From: Plazaster borealis
Taxonomy: Eukaryota > Echinodermata > Asteroidea > Forcipulatida > Labidiasteridae
Length of the DNA stretch: 64,000 nucleotides
Direction: 5' to 3'
Assembly (NCBI GenBank): GCA_021014325.1
Contig: CM037457.1
Coordinates: 6,864,721-6,928,720 of the forward strand
Below, one piece after another: positions 1 to 10,025 of this stretch. A model generated the notes under the pieces. That model was not told the origin of the DNA. It was given only the letters and a program-made list of their open reading frames with translations, and did not search any database. Position numbers and translations under genes: made by a program. Positions within the stretch are counted from its first letter, which is position 1; every line of letters begins with the position of its first letter.

Positions 1-2041
1 CTCTCCAAGCAGTCCACTTTCCAGCCACACTTCAGCTAAACCAGATCCAGCCATGTGATCTCCTATAGTCTTCAGGAAGTTCATTGCTGTATGAAGTCCA
101 CCAAGGCGAGGATTAATTTATCTCGGTATTCTTCAACAGACCACTTAAGTTCCATGAGTTTGCAGAATAGAGCTTGGTCCACTGTAAGGACTGTTTGCTC
201 CTGGCCAAAATGTGAAGATATTGCCATGCACCTCTTTACAACTGTATTTAGCGTATCTAACTCATGAGCCGGAGCAAGAATTATGGGCAAATATCCCACT
301 GCTGTCTGCTCTGGTTCCTGTGATGAGACTGACTGATTGAATACTGTCCAAGAAGGTTTTGTTTCAGAATCTTGACGTAGCAGGAAGAAAGCCATATCTT
401 TGGCCAGTGCTTGTTTGACACAATCACTATCTGCTTCAGGTTTAACCAGGCTTTGTCAACAGGAGCGGTGAATACTGGCTCACTTATTGCAGGATTTATA
501 TTGGCAGGATACAGGTTCTGCAGCACATCTGGTACAATCAGCGTATGTCTAATGGATGGCTCTAGCAGCTGAAGTTTAGCATCTGCTATCTGTCCCCGTT
601 GCATGTCGCCATTTGTGTTGCATGGAAAGTATTTTTCCATCAAGTGTCTCATCAAGAATGTCAATGTTATCCGCGGTGAAGTGGATGAATTCGCTGGCTA
701 CAATATTTGGCGGAATAATAGCCCCTGTTGCTTGGTCCATAGATTCCAGGGTGCTCTCAGCTAAGGAAGTATCTACTTGCAACACCTGCTCATAGCTCAA
801 ACAATGCCCTGCCTTGTTGAACAACTCCACAAGATATTTTGATCGTGTGGCTTGATGTAGCGTGTTGGCAAGTCCAATGTGTTTGGGAGTCCATTTTTTG
901 CCACCACTGATGGAGTAGACTAAATCCTGTGCTACACTCAAAACTCTGCTTCGGACATGATCTTCGTTATTTTCAGAACTGTCATCTTCTAGCGCCTCTT
1001 GACCGCCAAAGATTAGTCTCAGGAACATATATAAACTATCTGGAATGCATGGAGCTGCTTCATCTTCACTTACAGAGAAACCTTTGTGACCCGGAGTTTC
1101 CATCATGTCTCCACGAATTTTCAGCGCTACGTGTACAAGTGATAGGAAAATGTCATCGTGAGGCTTATACTGAGGCAATGTTTCATCAGTTTCCTCCGCT
1201 CCCTTCACTTGCCAGTATGCTGATACTTTGTGGGAATCAGCATGGTTTTTCTCTCGGATGTGCTCCTGTCAAGGGGTTGAAAGAAGTTGAAAATATCTCC
1301 TAGCTGTGACTGCAACTTTTCCTTGAATGTTGTCCTTCTACTGCAGTAAGATGGTTGAATTAAGGTTGACGATTCTTCAGCAAGCTCCTTATACCGTTCC
1401 CAGACATCATCCAGTAGAATAACGTGTCCTTTGTCTCCTGATTGTTGCAACTCCTTGCATAGCCATATCATCGCAAGGTCAGTATTATCGGAGTCCTGCT
1501 TTGTTTTATTGGTAGATCTTGTGAATGCACTTTGACAGGTCAAGTGGTATTTGGCTTCAGCCGCAATTAAGTCAATTACTCCAGCTAATCGTAGGCCCAT
1601 TTTGTAATCAAGAGAGGAAGCTTGAATTATCTGATCACTCATTGGTTTTGTCATGACTGATATCAATCGCATTCAAACAATAGTTTGACAGAAAATGCAC
1701 AGGTTCCAGTTTACTGGTTCCTATCACCACTGCTGTTGCAACTTGCTTCTTGATTGGAATCCACTTCCTGAGGCTTTTGCAAACGTTCAAGTTTACTTTT
1801 GTCCGTGAAATGGGCATTGTGCCAAACAAGAGTTTTGGCTTCAGCAGAATCAAAAGCATTCTATCATTATATTATTCTTAGAGTCCCTAAGCTTTCTTCT
1901 GGTACTGGCAGCATGCCTGACTGTTGCTAGTCCATGGTCACTTGCTTTACTAAGAAAACCACCGGCTTTATAAGTTTGACAGAATATGCACAAGCTGTAA
2001 TGTACAGGTGAAGGCCTCTTTAGGCTAACTAATGGATCCAT
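1..2041 (-). pseudogene. Frame-broken relic of an uncharacterised multicopy protein, partial
   Basis: On the minus strand a single protein can be followed only by switching frame: 2041-1850 (N-terminal part with a CxxC pair, LCIFCQ), about 1860-1635, 1672-1205, 1208-576, 664-281, 395-81, and then past a stop to the window edge (GSGLAEVWLESGLLG). Adjacent pieces overlap by a few bases with a frame change, for example a stop at 1205-1207 directly before the next open piece. This looks like frameshift decay, not exons. Phrases such as AEAKYHLTC and FTADNIDILDETLDGK recall an uncharacterised repeated protein family that I believe occurs in many copies in marine invertebrate genomes. That is memory, not a search. 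No catalytic motif is recognised. It lies on the PRCP strand, downstream of PRCP exon 3, so probably in PRCP intron 3. No terminal repeats or target duplication were found. Function unknown. Confidence 0.5.
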
Positions 2042-3190
2042 CGTCGTCCGCGTCTATACTGTGATTGATTATTCTGAAAATCTTTGTTTTTACTCATCGA
2101 GAAAGTCAAGCAAATAGCAATAGGTATGTCTTGGGCCAATAGAAAGTTACTGGTGTCAAGTGAGATAACAATATACTTTGGACTTTGGACTTTGGGGCCT
2201 TTGTTGATTACAGCACATCAGATGGGAAACCTGATCCAGCAAGTCCCCTGGGAAAATGCGTTTAGGGAATTCCCTTTGTTAAAACCAAGTGTTTGAGAAA
2301 GGAGATTTTAAATGTATCTTGAGTACACTGTTTACCACTGATAACTTAAACACTTCATTGTTCTTTTGCCTAATAACAGAGGTAATGCAGAATTTGGGGT
2401 AATGGCAGCCACTAATTTGCAAATTTATGACTATAAATTACTTCAAAAATGTGTTAATCCTATCTGCTAATCTTCAAAACATAAGAATATACATTTCATC
2501 TATAAAGATATTGCAGAATGTTAATTTGTGTGTAAGAGCAGCTACTAATTTGCATATTTATTAGTATTGTTTACCACTGATTACTCCCAAAATGTGCTAA
2601 TCCTATTCTCTGAACTTCAAATCATATTTACAGACACTTCATTCGTAATTTTTGCTCGTCTGGTTACAAACTTACTGCAGAAAATGGTTCGATATTTTGT
2701 TTATGCAAATTAGATGGTGTTAAACTCAAAATTTTGCTTGGGAACCGCTTTTTTCGGATTCAGCATACCTGAATTATGTTAAAAAATGTGGTTCCCAACT
2801 TTTACTAAAAAATGCCCCTTGAACCTTATGCAGAGCTATATTTCAGAAATCCCACCAGTCTAAAAGGAGGGTCCACGATTGCCGGTGTTTACACACGTGT
2901 GTGTGTGGGTAGGTATCCACATTCAAACCGTGGACCTATAACAAAAGGGATAATAGGTCCACGGTTGCTATCACAAAGGAAATCATTGTGGTCCACGGTT
3001 GCTAACACAAAGAGTTAAACAAAGGAGGGTCCACGATTGCCGTGTTTACACACGTGTGTGTGTGTGTGTGGGGGGGGGGGGTATGCAAGCATTGGATTAA
3101 TTTAGCAGGGGGGGGGGGACACATGACCCCCACATCCCTGTGATCCACTTATGTTGAATACATGTAGGTAGCAGGGGAACTTAAATTCAA
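2042..3190. other. PRCP intron 3 sequence, no gene seen
   Basis: AT-rich sequence between the relic at the left edge and PRCP exon 3. It holds diverged direct repeats around 2330-2640 (TTTACCACTGAT and ATTTGCATATTTA recur) and the GT-rich repeat listed separately. No open frame of coding quality was seen. Confidence 0.5.
2866..3118. repeat. GT/G-rich simple repeat with a duplicated GGTCCACG unit
   Basis: The phrase GGAGGGTCCACGATTGCCG followed by TGTTTACACACGTGTG occurs at about 2868 and again at about 3025. Related GGTCCACGGTTGCTA phrases lie between, at about 2960 and 2992. The second copy runs into a (GT)n tract and two long G runs near 3069 and 3108. It is a local tandem duplication in an intron with no coding potential. 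Confidence 0.7.
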
Positions 3191-3195
3191 CATAC

Positions 3196-3297
3196 CTTAT
3201 AAGATTCTTTACCATATGGAAGAGAGGCCCCATAGTAGCGATGCTCAGCAAACACGATCATTGCACTAAACTCAGGTGCGATATCCCACATGAAGCC
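3196..3297 (-). CDS. PRCP: Lysosomal Pro-X carboxypeptidase, coding exon 3
   Basis: This exon is too short to stand out as an open frame. It is bounded by an acceptor (TTTTCCTAG before GGC) at 3298-3300 and a donor GTATG at 3195-3191. It is 102 bp, 34 codons, phase 0 at both ends, and starts GFMWDIAPEF. The stretch FAEHRYYGASLPYG is the conserved S28-family block just downstream of the GDITWFC segment in exon 2. PRCP is a serine carboxypeptidase that removes C-terminal residues after proline in lysosomes (family knowledge). The catalytic Ser, Asp and His exons are not in the window; they should lie to the left, beyond the relic at 1-2041. The match to exon 2 in phase and family order makes this assignment strong. 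Confidence 0.92.
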
Positions 3298-3467
3298 CTA
3301 GGAAAAGTAAAACAAGACAAGCTGGCTTCATTGTCCTCATACTACATGTAATTGGCTTTTGTGTACAATCAAACTTTTTATTTTATCGACATTTTTTCAA
3401 TAAAACATAAAAACTAAAATGAAGAAGAGAAAACAAGGCAATACATCCACATCTCTTGTTTACCCAT

Positions 3468-3823
3468 TTAAAGGGTCCGATATGTTTGGTAATAAAAACT
3501 TACTTGGTAAGAAGTACAGCAGCTTTGGATAGTAATGCATTTTGAGAAACTTTTCACTTTGAAGTACTGCAGTTACGGAAATAGATATCACTTTTTATCC
3601 CTCAAAATTTGAATCTGAGAAGCGTTACTGCAGTAACGTTTCTCAGATTGTGTATTCCAATTGCAGATTATTCTTTCTGGTGGACATAACCGCTCCAGAT
3701 TTTCGGCAATATCTCAAAAACGCTACCACATTTTGAAATGAAATTTTCACAGGTTAGTTTTATGGTATATATCTATATAGGATTGAAACAAACAGTGGGT
3801 TCCAATTACCAAGTGCCCTTTAA
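3468..3823. mobile_element. Short TIR element, TTAA-flanked, body type A
   Basis: It begins TTAAAGGGTCCGATATGTTT and ends with CCAAGTGCCCTTTAA. The ends are rough inverted repeats and both carry TTAA. The body (GAGAAACTTTTCACTTTGAA, then AATATCTCAAAAACGCTACC) recurs at 31216-31610 and 59358-59730. An internal palindrome (CTGAGAAGCGTTACTGCAG, then TAACGTTTCTCAG) lies near 3615-3650. It encodes no protein, so it is a MITE-like element in PRCP intron 2. Confidence 0.75.
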
Positions 3824-4190
3824 GGACCGTTTCTTGATGTAAAATCAATGCATAATTTTGTTGAATCAATAATTTTCAGGAAAAAAATTCTGGAAAAAAA
3901 AATCAATAAAAGAAAAAGAAATATATGGTTTGTTTTAGAATTTTAGATTCTCTGTTAACATTAAGACATGGCCTAGGTTTAAGTGGTTTCAAATTTCGCT
4001 GTTTGAAATTTGAAATCTTTAATTAATTAAGAAAAATTATTGAGAAATCCAACATTCTCTTGTACTTGTTGGCGATACTTGTGCATTCTGCGGTGGATCT
4101 GGTCCCAATGTTTGTTCAGAGCTACCTAGGATCACAGACATACAAACAAACTTGGACTCCAGATGTTATTCTTAAAAGATTTAAACTCAC

Positions 4191-4331
4191 TGTATTCTCA
4201 CAGAACCATGTTATATCTCCCTCGTTGCCGGTATAGAAGAATATAGGCCCTCCACTTTTATTCCAGTACTGCTGGGAGACGAGGTACCTCATCTCATAAG
4301 TGTCATCACTGATGAAGCTAAAGTGGTCAAT
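4191..4331 (-). CDS. PRCP: Lysosomal Pro-X carboxypeptidase, coding exon 2
   Basis: 47 codons, phase 0, between an acceptor (TTTAATCAAG before ATT) and a GTGAGT donor. The product runs IDHFSF, EMRYLVS and GGPIFFYTGNEGDI to TWFCENT. This is the diagnostic N-terminal block of family S28 peptidases (PRCP/DPP7). The DHF segment after the exon 1 sequence YFIDQK, and GPIFFYTGNEGDI, fit PRCP better than DPP7 in my recollection. The ORF readable upstream (MTILLFLFLFFYLIK) is intron sequence with a pyrimidine tract, not a signal peptide. Introns 1 and 2 hold a tRNA-like repeat and a MITE. Confidence 0.93.
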
Positions 4332-4789
4332 CTTGATTAAATAGAAGAAAAGAAACAAAAATAGCAGGATGGTCAAGTTTTAGAAGAGTATGCAGGGACA
4401 AGCACCATAGTGTTAGTTGCCCCAACTTCAGCCAGGGTGTCTTCACACAGTACAATCTGTTGGGGATAGGTAAAACTGTTTGCATTTACATGTAATTCAT
4501 GAAGTTCCATGTAAAACTGCTTTTCTCAGTAACAGTCAAGTGTCCTACTTCAACAGACTTGTCAATAACTCTCTCAGCTCACTCCCACCATCCTTGTAAT
4601 TTATTGTAATTCTTTTGAATTTTTAATGGATGGTTTCTCATGGCCCCCCTTGATGACTGTGCTTTTTACTGTGCTATATTTTGTATGTGCCTCTCGTATG
4701 TTTCTAGATTTCTTAATAGATTCATTCTTCGTTTGGTTCATACTGTTTACTTTTTAAAAATCTATTGTGTTCCTTATCTTTGTAAATGA

Positions 4790-4925
4790 TTCGGGGTTGA
4801 ACAAAGACAAATTGACTAGAGTTGGATTTGAACCAACGACCTCCAGATTAACATGCCGGCGCTCTACCAACTGAGCTACCTAGCCCTATGTTGGCGGTCT
4901 CCCTATCACTGCTCCCTATATATTT
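4790..4925 (-). repeat. tRNA-Asn(GTT)-like element, copy 1
   Basis: The tRNA-like core is 4814-4885 on the minus strand. It has a TAGCTCAGTTGG A box, a GGTTCAAATCC B box, a mostly paired acceptor stem (TCTAGTC at the 3' end), and an anticodon loop ATGTTAA that reads GTT with the canonical T33. Its flank GGTTGAACAAAGACAAATTGAC matches the inverted-repeat flank of the other copies in this window. It lies in PRCP intron 1. A functional tRNA gene is unlikely given the repeat flanks and many copies. Confidence 0.75.
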
Positions 4926-5588
4926 TTAATGTAGACTGCAATGAGCAGTTTTTAATTTAAAACTATAATAATAGCCATAATAACAATAATAATTCATCAG
5001 CAGCAGCAGTGGTTTTGAATGAACTCACCATGCCTATAGTGGCACGCAGCAGGTGAGTTGCTTCAGCAAACCACTACATAAATGTTTTAATAACCAAGGT
5101 ATTAAACCAATAGAGCAATTTTCTTTCTGTAAGTATTAGAATGCATGTTATTTTGAAAAGTGCTTTCTTCAACAACTGGAATGTTGTTGGGTTTTTTAAA
5201 CAGTAGGTCTTTTTAACTGATGTACAGAGCTTTTTCCACTGAAGTGCTTTTTAACTGGTACAAACATTTTTTAAACTAGTTCAGAGTGACCCTAACAGTT
5301 TTTTTAAACATTTTGGTCTTTGTCTTACAAAACCATGCAAATGGGTTTGACAACGTCCAAGCCACTAAGACTACTGAGGTGGAGTTAGGGTTGGGGTTAA
5401 AGTTAAATGTTCAGTCTTCAAAATATCTACTCAGGATTAATATAGCAGGATTAATGTAATGGGATAAGGGCCAGTAAATACTATGATGAGGTTGAGGTAA
5501 AACTGATGGATCCACTGCTGAATGTCCATTTGAAACATTCAAAATTCCATTCCTCACACTTGCCTTTAGCGTTAGCTTTGTACACACT

Positions 5589-5969
5589 CTAGAAATGCTT
5601 TAGCCTGGGATCAAAGTGTACACAACCAATACCATGAACGATCAGTGAAACGGGTAAATGGTTTTGGATGGTGAAACAGTGGGCTCCATTTACCAGATAG
5701 GACACGCAATTAACCCCAGCAGGGCAGAATATTTCAATATTCTGTATTTTAACATTCTTTGTCGGACTCCAGTCTGTGTATGTGGTACGCGCCTCCGTAT
5801 GCAGCTCACTCAGTATTAGTTGTCGCTGTAGTGTAACATCATAGAGCCATTTAATTCTGTTCCCACCCTCGACACCCGGTGACATCCATTCTAAAATGGC
5901 TGCGATCCATATATATATAAATAAAATAGGGAAGTAATTCTGAGCAAATTTAAAAATACTCTTTTGCAA
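5589..5969 (-). CDS. Unrecognised 126-aa open frame inside PRCP intron 1
   Basis: This is an uninterrupted frame on the same strand as PRCP. It has a hydrophobic N-terminal stretch (residues about 13-28, FPILFIYIWIAAILEW) that could be a signal anchor. The rest is mixed polar and hydrophobic with three cysteines (FCPAGVNCVSYL and HCFTIQ) and a C-terminal VHGIGCVHFDPRL. The composition is more protein-like than most random frames here. I see no recognised family, and no splice sites clearly link it to PRCP exons. It could be an exon of another transcript, a decayed gene fragment, or chance. Treat as hypothetical. Confidence 0.2.
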   Translation of the reverse strand: MQKSIFKFAQNYFPILFIYIWIAAILEWMSPGVEGGNRIKWLYDVTLQRQLILSELHTEARTTYTDWSPTKNVKIQNIEIFCPAGVNCVSYLVNGAHCFTIQNHLPVSLIVHGIGCVHFDPRLKHF

Positions 5970-6075
5970 TAACTTTTCAAAAGGTTAGTAATTTCAACAG
6001 CAAAGGCAACCGATGGAAGCTAAGGTCAAGGAGGTAAGCGGACACATGATTTAGTTGGTCAAAAGTTGCTCTTAC

Positions 6076-6270
6076 CTTCTGATCAATGAAGTATGTTTCA
6101 TATACACGATGTATGTTGCCAGCAAATCCACTTTGATTTCGGAGACCAAGGCCGAGACCCACTGGCCTACCACCAGGTAGGTGCCCTCCAAAGGTAACCG
6201 TGCACAGCGCCGCAAAGACGGCAAACGATACTACCCTTGCGCGGTCATGACGGTCAACATGACCTTTCAT
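6076..6270 (-). CDS. PRCP: Lysosomal Pro-X carboxypeptidase, coding exon 1 with signal peptide
   Basis: The ATG at 6270-6268 opens 65 codons ending CAG AAG before a GTAAG donor (6075-6071), phase 0. The N-terminus MKGHVDRHDRARVV is basic and is followed by a hydrophobic stretch (SFAVFAALCTVTFGG), which fits a signal peptide for the secretory and lysosomal route. A short variable pro-region ends YETYFIDQK, which joins exon 2 as FIDQK-IDHFSF, the family's conserved start of the mature domain. Together the three exons give 146 residues of roughly 490 expected. The sequence upstream is CpG-richer than its surroundings and has no obvious TATA box. Confidence 0.9.
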
Positions 6271-6924
6271 TCTGCTCGTTGTTTGTATTGCCCTAATAGA
6301 CTAAACTTTGACCAAACAAAACCAATTTTTCGCAACAGTCAAGACATTTAACAACTTAACTGAATATTTTCACAGAAAATACTTAACTGCAGTCTGCAGA
6401 AACCTTTCCAGCACAGATGATCGGGTGGTTCGATGTCTTGCGAGTTTCCGGCTACACACTCACAAAATCACGTGTGTGTGATGACCAGTGCAGAGCCGTA
6501 TGGACCAGTGCCGATACGGCCGCCCTCTCGTGGTAGATCGCCGCGTGAAAACAAGTTGCTGCGTCGATGAGGGTCCATACAAAATTAATTAAAGTTTGAC
6601 CCCACCAACAAAATCATACACCATGGCAAAAAAAAACAAAAAAACAATGTATACAATTGTTTTCCAACACGTTCCCTGCCATTGAATGAACCGTGTGAAC
6701 AATTATGTCTCAAAAATGGTGTTGAATGAATAATTTCAATAAATTTTCAATTCAATTCAACAACATTTATTTCCAAATTCCTCAATCAATATAAATACAA
6801 TGTAAACAAAGAGATACAATAATGTTTATGTGATACAGATATCTCTTCTCCAGTAATTAGTGACGCGATATCGGCGGCTACGTTAACAAAATGAACGTCG
6901 CCAATCGAGACTAGCGATTTTATT
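6271..6924. other. Intergenic, probable PRCP promoter side
   Basis: This is the space between the PRCP start and the opsin-like GPCR duplication unit; the two genes are divergent. About 6470-6560 is locally GC/CpG-rich (GCCGATACGGCCGCCCTC), consistent with a CpG-type promoter. From 6590 the sequence is AT-rich with A runs and no open frames of note. Confidence 0.35.
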
Positions 6925-7050
6925 ATTTCATTCAGTTTCCGTTAAACGAGGTTCGTATAGGGCCTACAGTTTAAATTTTTAAAGGTCAGGAGTCTACATT
7001 TATTGAATCTTGTTATTGTCTTCCCAATCATCAACAACACACGCAGTTCA

Positions 7051-7178
7051 ATGTAATACCCTAGCCATAGGACTCTTTCACAGCTACAGAGTCCTAGATA
7101 ATATAAGGGGTCGTCATTAAAAATTGTCCGCGGCCCCAGAAAAGGGCCCACATAATGTAAACAGGCTATGTAATACCC
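7051..7178. repeat. Copy-1-specific insertion flanked by 11-bp direct repeats
   Basis: ATGTAATACCC occurs at 7051-7061 and 7168-7178. The 106 bp between them have no counterpart in the inverted copy, which reads CAATGTACCCATGC at the same place. This fits either an insertion with target duplication or an unequal deletion in copy 2. Neither end shows terminal inverted repeats. Confidence 0.6.
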
Positions 7179-7633
7179 ATGCATTTTACTTTAATAACAC
7201 CTTACTAAGAAAGTATGGTAGTCTGTTCAAAGGAAACGGCATTGAGAAGCCATACAGGAGAGAGAAGAGACTCCCCCGGAGAGCCACACTAATTATTGCA
7301 TTGTGAAGTCTTCCCTATACGTGTTTTCCTTTATTTGGATCTGTACTCGTTTTAATGACCTATGCTCCTTGAGCTATGAGAAAATAGTGATGGTTGGAGC
7401 AGGTATATGCAGTGATATAAAAGTGCGTTGCCAGAGTGATGGGGCACATTATTAGGTAAGACGAGCTGAACGGTTTTACAACTAGCGTATATAGGTGAGG
7501 ACACCCTACACTAAGCTCGTATGCCAATATATTTTGGCTCTCTGCTATGATCTCTGTAACGTTACAATAATTTACTGCAAGTCGCCGTTGCACGGACTTC
7601 ATATAGCCTGAAAGTCTATTGCTGTTCAGTAAC

Positions 7634-8680
7634 ATGGAAGTTTTGCAGTCCGGTCTCGACAACTTGACTGACTCAAAGGGTAACATCTCGACTGGGGATG
7701 GCGACAATTTGTTGAAGTGGGAGAGGGTCAGTTTCGCCGTGGTCATCTCAATAATGGCCGTGACTGCTGTTACGGGCAATTGCCTTGTATGTCTGAACCT
7801 TTGGAGATTCAAAATGCCTGCAAGTGCATTTGTTATTAACTTAGCGATAAGTGATATCATTATTGGTGGCTTGGTCATGCCATTTTGTGTTGTGACCCTT
7901 CTTGGGGAGCGTTGGATCTTCGGCCCAGTCATGTGCGACATCGTCGCCTTTGCTAAGACAACAAGCATCTTCTCATCGTCTCTAACTTTATGTGTCATCG
8001 CAGCTGATCGCTATGTCCATATCAAAAATGTTGCCAGGGGATCGGAAGTAGTTTACAAAACTACGGTCTTCAAGACTGCAATAGGTTTGTTGTTACCCTG
8101 GACCGGGTCTGGTTTGTCAGGGATGGGCCCGTTGCTTGGTTGGGGTGTCTACAAATGGGGGCCGATTAAACCAACCTGTACCGTAGATTGGCTTCGGAGT
8201 CCCTCTTACTCGCTCTTCTGTTTCATCACATATGCCTTCATTTTTGACATTTTTATTTCTTGCTGCTATCTTGGCATCGCGAGGGAGGTACATCGAAAGA
8301 AGACTCGAATACAGAATGCCGACGCGTTCACTCGAAAATCTAACGCTAATAACAGTAACCAAGGATTTGCGGACACAAGGCGAGCATCCACCACCAACCC
8401 CCCGGTGAAAATGAACATCAGCCGGGAGGAAATGGGAGTACTGAAAACTACCATGGTGGTGGTCTTTGTGTTCACGGTCGTAAACGTACCTTACGTTACC
8501 ATGCAGTTGATCTCTATCAAACGGAACCAGGAGTTTTCATTACGAGTCGAGACTATTACTACAACCCTGTTGTTTCTAGGTAGTTGCCTTAACCCGTTGA
8601 TCTACAGTGGAGGAAACAAGAAGTTCAGACTGGCATTGAAGAAGACAATTATGGGATTAATCAAGTGCCATGGGGAGTAG
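7634..8680 (+). CDS. Opsin-like rhodopsin-class GPCR lacking the retinal lysine, copy 1
   Basis: An intronless 348-aa seven-helix receptor. The start is ATG 7634 (AACATGG, A at -3, G at +4); the open frame begins slightly earlier only through non-ATG codons. Visible class A marks are N-glycosylation sites N10 and N17, GN at 48-49 (TM1), LAISD with D74 (TM2), W94 and C101 before TM3, DRY 125-127, an EL2 cysteine C182, P286 in TM6, and NPLIY 320-324, followed by a short basic tail with C345 as a possible palmitoylation site. EL2 reads GWGVYKWGP then CTVDW, the pattern of OPN3/TMT-type opsins. The residue six before the NPxxY Asn, where opsins have the Schiff-base Lys, is F314, and the TM6 toggle Trp position is N284. 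It is therefore opsin-like but probably not photosensitive. A melatonin- or amine-like orphan receptor is the alternative. Intronlessness hints at a retrocopy origin. Confidence 0.85.
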   Translation: MEVLQSGLDNLTDSKGNISTGDGDNLLKWERVSFAVVISIMAVTAVTGNCLVCLNLWRFKMPASAFVINLAISDIIIGGLVMPFCVVTLLGERWIFGPVMCDIVAFAKTTSIFSSSLTLCVIAADRYVHIKNVARGSEVVYKTTVFKTAIGLLLPWTGSGLSGMGPLLGWGVYKWGPIKPTCTVDWLRSPSYSLFCFITYAFIFDIFISCCYLGIAREVHRKKTRIQNADAFTRKSNANNSNQGFADTRRASTTNPPVKMNISREEMGVLKTTMVVVFVFTVVNVPYVTMQLISIKRNQEFSLRVETITTTLLFLGSCLNPLIYSGGNKKFRLALKKTIMGLIKCHGE

Positions 8681-8794
8681 AACAGAGGTTAGAGTTTGCA
8701 TCACTCCTTGACAATACACAGAACACTATAAGTCCAACACTATTGACTCCATAGGGAATGTTCTCTTTCTCCATACGTGTGTGATTACGAATGA

Positions 8795-10025
8795 GGGTCA
8801 TTCCATGTCAGACCAACGCACTTTTTTACCTTATGTCTTCCGATTTTGATAAAAATTGCTGTGCTTGTAGGTCCTAATGAGCAATGAATGCACACCAATT
8901 TTTAGCCAGATCCGACCTACCATATGGTCAGGGCAGAAACCACAAAAAATGGACATTTTTTGAGTAAAATACCACCCTTTTGGTACAAATATGTCAAAAC
9001 CATGTCAATTTTCATCGAATATATGCAAATTTGGTATTAAAATAATGAGAATTGCATGCTCAATTCAATTCTTTTGTCAAAAATAAATTTTGTGAAAAGT
9101 AGGTCACCGTGACCTTTAATATGTTATTGTGACCTTTGACCCAATTTATCCAATAATGTATCATTCCGAAAATCAACGAAATTAAAATGACTTGATAGAG
9201 CATGCCTTCCTCTATCAGAATCCACTAAGAAATACTTGGGCTCTTTAAAATTTACAACCTAATGACTATTTTTGTACAGTTGGTAGGTTATAAATTAGTC
9301 AATTTATAGATTTTACATTAGAAATCCACCAACACATCTTACTGTTCTGTTTCAATTGTTACTAAAATTATTCTTGGTTGGGGAATTTCTCATGTTGGGG
9401 GCTGATGTGGTCTAACTAGAACCATACTTTAAATTATCAGCAGTGGCATACCCAGGATTTGGCTTTTTTTTTTTGGGGGGGCGCTTATTTTTTTTCTTCA
9501 AATTTCTTAAGAAGATTGTAAAAATAAATGACAAAAAAATCAAACAAACAAATTGACAACCTTGGAGGGGGTGTGCTCAAGCATGTATTTCTTAGTGGAT
9601 TCTGATAGAGGAAGACATGCTCTATCAAGTCATTTTAATTTCGTTGATTTTCGGAATGATACATTATTACAAAAATTGGGTCAAAGGTCATGATGACATA
9701 TTAACGGTCACGGTGACCTACTTTTCACAAAATTTATTTTTGACAAAAGAATTGAATTGAGCATGCAATTCTCATTATTTTAATACCAAATTTGCATATA
9801 TTCGATGAAAATTGACATGGTTTTGACATATTTGTACCACAAGGGTGGTGTTTTACTCAAAAAATGTCAATTTTTTGTGGTTTCTGCCCTGACCACATGG
9901 TAGGTCGGATCGGGCTAAAAATTGGTGTGCATTCATTGCTCATTAGGACCTACAAACACAGCAATTTTTATCAAAATCAGAAGACATAAGGTAAAAAAGT
10001 GCGTTGGTCTGACATGGAATGACCC
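8795..10025. mobile_element. Foldback element with ~440-bp terminal inverted repeats
   Basis: The left arm starts GGGTCATTCCATGTCAGACC and the right arm ends with its exact reverse complement. The arms (about 8795-9240 and 9586-10025) remain alignable throughout, for example TAGGTCACCGTGACC and ATAGAGCATGCC in both. The centre (9241-9585) has a G run and no coding capacity. ATGA flanks both sides (8791-8794 and 10026-10029), and the paralogous site in copy 2 lacks the element. It is a non-autonomous DNA element; the superfamily was not determined. Confidence 0.92.

Noticed and set aside
7619..7633. Upstream start for GPCR copy 1
   Set aside because: The extra five codons begin with TTG, not ATG; ATG at 7634 has a good context and the same position is kept in copy 2.
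8117..8475. Minus-strand frames inside GPCR copy 1 (and 41827-42717 plus-strand in copy 2)
   Set aside because: Antisense shadows of the receptor coding sequence.
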